Shown here: positions 7,081-11,300 of the stretch, piece by piece
Layout of the letters: every line of letters starts with the position of its first letter
Position numbering within the stretch: position 1 is the stretch's first letter
DNA from: Campylobacteraceae bacterium
GTDB lineage: Bacteria; Campylobacterota; Campylobacteria; Campylobacterales; Sulfurovaceae
Reading direction: 5' to 3'
Assembly (NCBI GenBank): GCA_027023145.1
Contig: JALVWV010000160.1
Span: 1 to 11,300, forward strand
DNA length: 11,300 bases
Translations under genes and position numbers: made by a program
Notes under the pieces: model-generated
What the model saw: the letters and a program-made list of their open reading frames with translations, nothing else
What the model was told of the DNA's origin: nothing
The model's database searches: none

Positions 7081-7096
7081 TGGGGCTTCAGCCCCA
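7081..7096. repeat. Short GC palindrome (TGGGGC-TTCA-GCCCCA)
   Basis: A perfect 6-base-pair stem with a TTCA loop lies 14 bases after the fabH terminator hairpin and 34 bases before the next gene. It shares the GGGGC/GCCCC arms of the hairpin at 5938-5964. In addition the 9-mer ACCATAGGG occurs beside both (5937-5945 and 7111-7119). It may be a copy of a short dispersed palindrome or a back-up terminator. Confidence 0.4.
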
Positions 7097-7129
7097 CAGA
7101 ACACACATATACCATAGGGCTTTTGTCCC

Positions 7130-7792
7130 GTGATCACCACATCCACTGACCTTCTCGTCCATCTTCACACTCTCGGCTACGACAACCCAACCCGCGATCC
7201 GTGGTGGTGGCCGCATTCGGGCACGTTTGAGACGCTGGTCGGAGCGATCCTGACACAGAATACCACTTGGCAAAGCGTCGAGAAATCTCTCGATGCTCTC
7301 CGACAGGTCGGGCTCCTGACCTCGGAGGCATTAGCTCAAGTGCCTATAGAGGCACTCGAACCGCTCATCCGCCCCAGCGGCTACTACCGCAACAAATCCC
7401 GTAATCTTCAGGCATTGAGTCGTGCACTGCTTGACGATTTCGGGGATTTTGAGACATTTGCCGTACAGGTGAGCCGCAATTGGCTCATGGCGCGGCGCGG
7501 TATCGGCAATGAAACCGCCGATGCGATCCTCAACTATGCCTGCTACCGCGAAGCGATGGTGGTCGACAACTACACCGCCCGCCTACTTGAAGCGCTCGGC
7601 CACCCCCAGCCCGATTATCTCCATGTGCAGTCCTGGATGCTCGAGGGTATTACGGACGGATGCCGACAGGTCTTTCCCGACTTGCCGCAGGCGCAATGCT
7701 ATGCGCGGTATCATGGGATGGTGGTGGAGTATGCCAAGGTAAATCGCAGTGGGCGAAGTGTCGATGTTTCGGTCTTATCCGAGGCGCTTTAA
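7130..7792 (+). CDS. magIII: MagIII-type 3-methyladenine DNA glycosylase (endonuclease III superfamily)
   Basis: The 220-residue protein belongs to the helix-hairpin-helix base-excision glycosylases. WWWP (25-28), GAILTQNTTWQSV (38-50), RPSGYYRNKSRNL (81-93) and AMVVDNYTARLL (142-153) follow closely what I recall of H. pylori MagIII, which removes 3-methyladenine. The HhH motif is RRGIGNETADAIL (122-134). The catalytic aspartate is D146. The position of the lyase lysine of EndoIII (GVGRKTA) is occupied by glutamate E128, so a monofunctional glycosylase without AP-lyase activity is predicted. The four-cysteine iron-sulfur motif of EndoIII is absent: the only cysteines are 138, 178 and 190. The GTG start at 7130 has only a weak AGGG (7116-7119) upstream. 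I chose it because it gives the MagIII length (about 218) and no better in-frame start precedes the WWWP motif. Confidence 0.88.
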   Translation: MITTSTDLLVHLHTLGYDNPTRDPWWWPHSGTFETLVGAILTQNTTWQSVEKSLDALRQVGLLTSEALAQVPIEALEPLIRPSGYYRNKSRNLQALSRALLDDFGDFETFAVQVSRNWLMARRGIGNETADAILNYACYREAMVVDNYTARLLEALGHPQPDYLHVQSWMLEGITDGCRQVFPDLPQAQCYARYHGMVVEYAKVNRSGRSVDVSVLSEAL

Positions 7793-7828
7793 ATTTTTCA
7801 TACTATCGATACTGTTTTAAACAAGGTT

Positions 7829-7837
7829 TGCTATAAT
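7829..7837 (+). promoter_or_regulatory. Extended -10 promoter of the lipoprotein gene
   Basis: TGCTATAAT is a consensus TATAAT with the extended TGn, 36 bases before the ATG at 7873, predicting a transcript start near 7844. Upstream at 7813-7823 lies the odd-length palindrome TGTTTTAAACA, close to where a -35 box or a regulator could sit. This is the best promoter match in the window. Confidence 0.7.
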
Positions 7838-7872
7838 TGTTGATAAAAACGAAAGTACCGGAAGGGATTATT

Positions 7873-10611
7873 ATGAAAACGCTTTTGAAAATGATATTCG
7901 TCGTAAGTATCGTATTGCTTGCAGGTTGCGGCGGGGGAAGTGGAAATACTGGAGGATTGACGTATGAAGGCAAAACAACACAGGCAAAACTTACAGAAGC
8001 GAATAGTAAAATCTTCCTGTACATCATCCAAAACAGCTTGAATGGAGTCGCGGCGGATTCCAGCAAAACAGGCTCAAGTTTATCAAAGTTATCAACACAA
8101 TTTACGAAAAGGTTTTCTAAAATCGCACCGACAAAAATGGGGAAAGTCCTCGACAGACAAACCTCAAATGGTCGTGTAAGCGGTACAGTGAATGTGACAG
8201 TCGAAGAAATAAACATCTATACAAGTAGAATCACATATGAGTATTCCAACTATAGCAATGAATTGGGCTTTGCTGTTGATGGTACTGTGGTTCAAGATAT
8301 TACAGTTGATGCAGATGGAGTACCCCGAAAAACAAGCACAGACTACCAAATGTATACGTTAAAGATCGGATCAGAAAGCGGCACCATTGATGGAATAAGC
8401 TCGATCGAAAAAACAGACATTGGAAGCAAGGGGGTTGAAAACTATATACTCAAAAACAACAAAACCAATGAGATGTTTAAGTATGAAAACTTTGTTATGA
8501 ATTTTGATGAGATGGGGTGTGTGCTGTCTTATGCTGGAAAAGTGTATGACTCCAAATATGGGTATGTTAATATAAAAACACAAAAAGATTTTGTGTACGA
8601 CGATGATGCACAGGAAATAAAAGGCAAAGTGTTATTGGAGGGGGAAACATCTGTTGCTACGCTCATATATAGATATGATGGCACCATTCGTGTCGAGACA
8701 GATACGGACAAAGATGATACGGTAGATAATATAAAAGTTTATAGAATGAACGAAAAAAGAGAGTTGGAGGTTGTTCCAAATTCTGCTCCAACTGTTTGGA
8801 TTACTTTCCCAAAAGAGATCTTTACAGATACCAACATGCCAGAAGCAGTGACCATCGAGACGGACGATCCGGATTTCGATACGGTAACGCTTGATTATAA
8901 GTGGGAAGTCAATGGGGTTGTTCAGAGCAATGCACTCGATTTGCCCACGAGCAAGTTTGCAAAGCACGATATCATAAAACTGACTGTTACCGCGTCTGAC
9001 AACAGAGGAGAAGAGACACTAACAGCTACTAAGAGTATGGAACAAGAAGTACTCAACAGCAGACCGATCATAGATGCTTCTTTTGTAAACCTGCAACTGA
9101 CGGTCGGGGATACTGCACATTTAGAATACACGATTACCGACGCAGACGGTGATGACGTGACGATCAATTGGAAACACTATCTTGATGGGCAGATTGATGA
9201 ATATTATGCTTTCGATTGTCAATTAGCTATCTATGATTATGACTTGGACAATCCTGATAATACCTATGAAACATTAACGCCTTACGAACAGGAAGATTTC
9301 AACAATACCCATTGTCCAAAGAGAATAGAGGGAACGGTTGTAACTTATCCTTTTATCAATGATCATTTGTTCGAAGCAGTAGCCTCTGGCGCATACTTGC
9401 ATGAAATGACCGTGAGTGACGGAGAGTATAGCAGAACCGCATCATTAGAGTCTGGTATCAACAAAATGGATATTGTAGAGAGGGAGATGTACAATCATGA
9501 TCCATCCTTCTATGCATATGACGAGTATAGCATCTTTATGAAGGACTTTGATGGAGATGGCCACAAAGACCTGATCTATATGATTTCGATCACCAGACAT
9601 GATGACGGCAACTCAACAGACTATCAGGTACCGACACTTATAATCGAATACAGAAATGGAGACACGATACTGAGAAAAGAGAGCTATGAAGTCAATGCCA
9701 CAGAATTGGATGATTTTTATGTTAATGATGTCAACGGAGATGGACGACTGGATATCGTGTTCACCCATACAAACGGATTGGGGCGAGAGATCAATAACAG
9801 ATTCAGCTTTATGCTGCAAAATGACCAGCATACTTTAGATGCAGAAACACAAAAAACTTTTGCTAATTACAATGCTCTGGCTATCTCTGATGTGACGGGC
9901 GATGGAAGTGATGACATTATCCTGAACGAGTACGATAACTTTAATGACTTGGGGATACGGATATTCAGTGAAGAGGGGAATACGACGCTGGAGACATCAT
10001 TCCCGCCTTATGGTGGGAAGCATATATTTGTACGAGATATGGACACTAATGGGAAACAAGATATTGTTGTAACTAGAAATAATTCTGGTGATACTCGACT
10101 TGAAATTAATCTCAATATATTTTTTCAAGGGAATAATGGTAACTACACCTGCAAAGAGTACAATGCAACTTTAAATAATGATGCCCAAAGCGAAGAGTGG
10201 GTCACCAATGTAGTCGTCTCTGATTTTAACGGAGAGGATAATTTATTTTTTGTCTCTTCAACAAAGCATATTTATATATTGAAAATCGAAAATGATGCAC
10301 TAGCGGTGGTGAAAAAACTGGATTATTATTATCATGAGGATAGATTTTGGGGTAAGATTCTGGAACCTGTAGATATCGATCGTGATGGGAAAAAAGATTT
10401 GGTTGTTTTGGATGATTCATATGACCTTTATGCGGGTATTTTGATCCAAAAGGATAATATGAATTTCTATGTAGAGCAGGATTATTCTTTTGTTGAGGAT
10501 TCACATTTCTTTCGTCCCGGATACACACTGGGTGACATAAATGATGACGGGAAATATGAAATATTTTTCAATACCGGCGAAGAGAATTTGAGTGCTATTT
10601 ATTTCAAATAG
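7873..10611 (+). CDS. Surface lipoprotein with Ig/PKD-like domains and a C-terminal FG-GAP/VCBS beta-propeller
   Basis: The predicted precursor has 912 residues. It opens with a lipoprotein signal peptide: K2-K6 charged start, hydrophobic core 7-17 and lipobox LAGC with acylated C19, followed by a glycine/serine linker. No aspartate follows the cysteine, so outer-membrane sorting is plausible. Residues 20-300 are strand-rich and unrecognised, with a calcium-loop-like DTDKDDTVD at 277-285. Two Ig/PKD-like domains follow, near 303-395 (DDPDFDTVTLDYKWEVNG) and 395-530 (TDADGDDVTINWKHY). The C-terminal part has seven DxDxDGxxD-type motifs beginning at residues 558, 619, 673, 722, 784, 834 and 888, spaced 49-62 apart. 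This fits a seven-bladed calcium-binding propeller of the integrin-alpha/FG-GAP or VCBS class. The fifth motif (DFNGEDN) is degenerate. The start is the ATG behind GAAGGGA; earlier in-frame TTG codons lie on the -10 element. An adhesive or ligand-binding role is inference. The gene is AT-rich compared with its neighbours. Confidence 0.85.
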   Translation: MKTLLKMIFVVSIVLLAGCGGGSGNTGGLTYEGKTTQAKLTEANSKIFLYIIQNSLNGVAADSSKTGSSLSKLSTQFTKRFSKIAPTKMGKVLDRQTSNGRVSGTVNVTVEEINIYTSRITYEYSNYSNELGFAVDGTVVQDITVDADGVPRKTSTDYQMYTLKIGSESGTIDGISSIEKTDIGSKGVENYILKNNKTNEMFKYENFVMNFDEMGCVLSYAGKVYDSKYGYVNIKTQKDFVYDDDAQEIKGKVLLEGETSVATLIYRYDGTIRVETDTDKDDTVDNIKVYRMNEKRELEVVPNSAPTVWITFPKEIFTDTNMPEAVTIETDDPDFDTVTLDYKWEVNGVVQSNALDLPTSKFAKHDIIKLTVTASDNRGEETLTATKSMEQEVLNSRPIIDASFVNLQLTVGDTAHLEYTITDADGDDVTINWKHYLDGQIDEYYAFDCQLAIYDYDLDNPDNTYETLTPYEQEDFNNTHCPKRIEGTVVTYPFINDHLFEAVASGAYLHEMTVSDGEYSRTASLESGINKMDIVEREMYNHDPSFYAYDEYSIFMKDFDGDGHKDLIYMISITRHDDGNSTDYQVPTLIIEYRNGDTILRKESYEVNATELDDFYVNDVNGDGRLDIVFTHTNGLGREINNRFSFMLQNDQHTLDAETQKTFANYNALAISDVTGDGSDDIILNEYDNFNDLGIRIFSEEGNTTLETSFPPYGGKHIFVRDMDTNGKQDIVVTRNNSGDTRLEINLNIFFQGNNGNYTCKEYNATLNNDAQSEEWVTNVVVSDFNGEDNLFFVSSTKHIYILKIENDALAVVKKLDYYYHEDRFWGKILEPVDIDRDGKKDLVVLDDSYDLYAGILIQKDNMNFYVEQDYSFVEDSHFFRPGYTLGDINDDGKYEIFFNTGEENLSAIYFK

Positions 10612-10732
10612 TGGTTTTCAGCGACCAATGTCGCTGCCCCGAGTCATGCGCTGTTACGGGTTTTGCCCTGTACAAGCTGATGATTCCCGCTAAAATTACA
10701 GGCAGCGCCAACCATTTCAAGGAGGCAATCAT
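10604..10732 (-). CDS. Possible minus-strand small membrane peptide (42 aa)
   Basis: On the minus strand an ATG at 10732 opens a 42-codon frame that ends at 10604, inside the last codons of the lipoprotein gene. The product begins MIASLKWLALPVILAGIISL, a plausible single membrane span, followed by YRAKPVTAHD. The frame is open further upstream to 10993 without a proper start. The ribosome binding site is poor. It is antisense to the short plus-strand frame at 10611-10757, so at most one of the two is likely to be real. Listed as a candidate only. Confidence 0.15.
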   Translation of the reverse strand: MIASLKWLALPVILAGIISLYRAKPVTAHDSGQRHWSLKTTI

Positions 10733-10757
10733 CGAATGTATCCAAAACAACCTTTGA
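10611..10757 (+). CDS. Possible short ORF directly after the lipoprotein gene (48 aa)
   Basis: A GTG overlapping the lipoprotein stop (TAGTG) opens a 48-codon frame to a TGA at 10755-10757. The product contains TGFALYKLMIPAKITGSANH and ends in a helical KEAIIECIQNNL, with three cysteines near its start (CRC..SC). This looks more protein-like than random, and it may be a fragment of a longer lost gene or a translated repeat. It has no clear ribosome binding site and would depend on coupling to the upstream gene. A minus-strand frame with a hydrophobic segment covers the same DNA, so at most one of them is likely to be real. I do not recognise a family. Confidence 0.2.
   Translation: MVFSDQCRCPESCAVTGFALYKLMIPAKITGSANHFKEAIIECIQNNL
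10619..10636 (+). terminator. Hairpin just after the lipoprotein stop
   Basis: CAGCGAC-CAAT-GTCGCTG is a perfect 7-base-pair stem with a four-base loop, beginning 8 bases after the TAG. It is followed by CCCCG rather than a U-tract, so it may protect the mRNA 3' end or be part of the repeat element that follows, not a true intrinsic terminator. Confidence 0.4.
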
Positions 10758-10882
10758 GAAAATCCGTCCTCGGTGGGAACACATACTGGTGTTATGATTT
10801 TTTGTTTATTGATGCTTCTTGTATTGCGCTCCCACCGGGACGGTTGGAGCGAGAGAAAAATCCTAACATCGACAAAATATAG
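10736..10882 (+). CDS. Possible short ORF with strong ribosome binding site (48 aa)
   Basis: An ATG at 10736 lies ten bases after AAGGAGG (10719-10725), one of the two best Shine-Dalgarno-like sequences in this part of the window. It opens a 48-codon frame ending in TAG. The product begins MYPKQPLRKSVLGGNTYWCY, has a short hydrophobic middle (FLFIDASCIALPP) and a charged tail. It resembles no family I know. The inverted repeat 10764-10844 covers most of the frame, which argues that the translation may be accidental. No export or modification genes lie next to it within the window, so I make no claim of a peptide system. Confidence 0.2.
   Translation: MYPKQPLRKSVLGGNTYWCYDFLFIDASCIALPPGRLEREKNPNIDKI
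10764..10844. repeat. Imperfect inverted repeat with internal hairpins (REP-like)
   Basis: The left arm CCGTCCTCGGTGGGA (10764-10778) pairs with the right arm TCCCACCGGGACGG (10830-10843) over 14 pairs with one bulged T. The 51-base centre contains part of a further hairpin, AACAC-ATACTG-GTGTT (10778-10793). The right arm also folds locally as GCTCC-C-ACC/GGT-T-GGAGC (10828-10850), followed by GAGAGAAAAATCC, and a near copy GAGAAAATCC flanks the left arm at 10756-10765. A GC palindrome followed by GAG and an A-run recalls dispersed REP-like repeats of proteobacteria. That likeness is from memory and not tested. Confidence 0.5.
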
Positions 10883-10920
10883 TGCCTCCGTTTTTAGGAG
10901 AAGTACCGTATTATGGATGT

Positions 10921-10990
10921 TCTCGTTTAAAAAGTGACGAAGTCGGAAAAAAGGAGGAGAACGTGTGGATGCAGAACTTTTGAAACGAGA
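10921..10990. repeat. Second long inverted repeat, 14-base arms
   Basis: TCTCGTTTAAAAAG (10921-10934) and CTTTTGAAACGAGA (10977-10990) are inverted copies matching at 13 of 14 positions, separated by 42 bases that contain the purine-rich AAAGGAGGAGAACG. A tiny frame (GTG at 10964 to TAG, ten codons) follows that sequence. The size of the unit, about 70 bases, is similar to the palindrome at 10764-10844, but the arms are unrelated in sequence. Confidence 0.45.
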
Positions 10991-11026
10991 GGGTTAGATT
11001 TTATCTGAAAACAACACTTCGCTTTC

Positions 11027-11300
11027 TCAGTTCTTAAACGTGATATGATTGAGTATTTTTACAGCGAACAATGTCATTACTGTACCCACGAGCATCCATA
11101 AACTAATCTTTTCATCCAGGAAAAGAACACTGAGCCCTATCGCAGCAAACGGCACCAAAAAGACAAAACTACTTACAGCACCGGCTCCCAGTTTCTCAAT
11201 GCCGATAAAATAGATTGTATTGGCAAAAGTCGTTGAGAGGAGCGAAATTAACCCAATATGCAGCCAGAAGGTCGCATCAAATGTCTGCATCTGTATCGCA
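11027..11300 (-). CDS. EamA / DMT-superfamily transporter, C-terminal part (partial)
   Basis: The frame on the minus strand is open from the window edge to a TGA at 11027-11029, giving the last 90 residues. Complete members have about 280-300 residues with ten membrane spans in two EamA repeats, so this is roughly the last third. Three hydrophobic spans are visible: around FWLHIGLISLLSTTFANTIY, around SSFVFLVPFAAIGLSVLFL, and SLWMLVGTVMTLFAVKIL near the end. The layout LVPFAAIGLSVLFLDEKIS, with an acidic residue before the last span, is typical of the second EamA repeat of drug/metabolite exporters. The in-frame ATG at 11290 is internal, not the start. The substrate cannot be told. The gene converges with the lipoprotein gene across the structured stretch. 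Confidence 0.85.
   Translation of the reverse strand, partial: AIQMQTFDATFWLHIGLISLLSTTFANTIYFIGIEKLGAGAVSSFVFLVPFAAIGLSVLFLDEKISLWMLVGTVMTLFAVKILNHITFKN

Larger units (their letters stand above)
10612..11026. other. Gene-poor structured stretch between lipoprotein and EamA genes
   Basis: These 415 bases hold no gene I recognise, but they are not featureless. They contain a 7-base-pair hairpin (10619-10636), a set of mutually exclusive stems at 10648-10708, and two long imperfect inverted repeats (10764-10844 and 10921-10990). There are also two strong Shine-Dalgarno-like sequences: AAGGAGG at 10719-10725 and AAAGGAGGAG at 10950-10959. Three overlapping frames are open: plus 10611-10757, plus 10736-10882, and minus 10993 down to 10604 (about 129 codons without a stop, but with an ATG only at 10732). 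The overlap of palindromes and frames on both strands suggests a repeat element or gene remnant rather than several genes. Confidence 0.5.

Noticed and set aside
7837..7872. Longer lipoprotein start at a TTG codon
   Set aside because: That TTG overlaps the TATAAT box and would place charged residues before the signal peptide. The ATG at 7873 has a good ribosome binding site and starts a standard lipoprotein signal.
10619..10735. Known riboswitch upstream of the short ORF at 10736
   Set aside because: I compared it from memory with cobalamin, TPP, SAM/SAH, glycine, Moco and c-di-GMP patterns and found no convincing consensus. The stems are reported only as unexplained structure.
10993..10999. 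GTTAGAT, matching the integron attC core GTTRRRY
   Set aside because: No matching inverse core RYYYAAC pairs with it at the right distance, and no integrase or cassette structure is visible. A GTCTAAC at 4362-4368 is inside coding sequence and is chance.
11000..11026. Terminator for the minus-strand EamA gene
   Set aside because: The only dyad (CTGA-AAA with TTT-TCAG) is AT-rich, bulged and overlaps the stop codon, with no T-tract after it.
1..11300. CRISPR arrays, tRNA or rRNA genes, transposase, prophage or toxin-antitoxin genes
   Set aside because: No regularly spaced direct repeats, tRNA-like cloverleaf, rRNA signature or matching proteins were seen on either strand.

Overview
The window looks like a chromosomal segment of a Campylobacterota (epsilonproteobacterial) organism. 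Two things point there. The order metK - ferredoxin - ndk - YceD/DUF177 - rpmF - plsX - fabH closely resembles the order I recall from Helicobacter pylori and Campylobacter jejuni. The DNA glycosylase downstream is of the MagIII type first described from H. pylori. Base composition of the housekeeping part is near 45-50% GC, higher than the host-associated genera, which suggests an environmental, perhaps Sulfuricurvum- or Sulfurovum-like, member. The genus is a guess.

Layout. Positions 3-2295 hold the end of hisC, a small unrecognised gene and dxs, joined by 4-base stop/start overlaps. metK follows after 12 bases, so 3-3465 reads as one plus-strand transcription unit. A promoter with an extended -10 then drives fdxA, which is followed by a hairpin that may end that transcript. 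From 3954 to 5926 ndk, a DUF177/YceD gene, rpmF and plsX are packed together (gaps of 3 and 15 bases, then a TGATG overlap). fabH has its own extended -10 promoter behind a hairpin. The functions are central metabolism: histidine synthesis, isoprenoid precursors, S-adenosylmethionine, nucleotide balance, the ribosomal 50S subunit, and the start of phospholipid and fatty acid synthesis.

After fabH come about 110 bases with two hairpins, then a MagIII-like glycosylase gene. A long, AT-rich gene (7873-10611) with a clear promoter encodes a 912-residue lipoprotein. It has two Ig/PKD-like domains and seven spaced calcium-binding FG-GAP/VCBS motifs, which predict a seven-bladed beta-propeller. This gene differs in composition from its neighbours and looks like accessory, surface-facing content.

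The last part (10612-11026) contains no recognisable gene. It holds several nested inverted repeats, two strong Shine-Dalgarno-like sequences and overlapping short open frames on both strands, and is the least explained stretch of the window. At the right edge the C-terminal end of an EamA/DMT-family transporter lies on the minus strand and runs out of the window.

I found no tRNA, rRNA, CRISPR array, transposase gene or prophage gene. No clearly new multi-gene system is present. The points most worth a second look are the structured element at 10612-11026, the propeller lipoprotein, and the replacement of the usual fliF-fliG-fliH block upstream of dxs by one small unknown gene.
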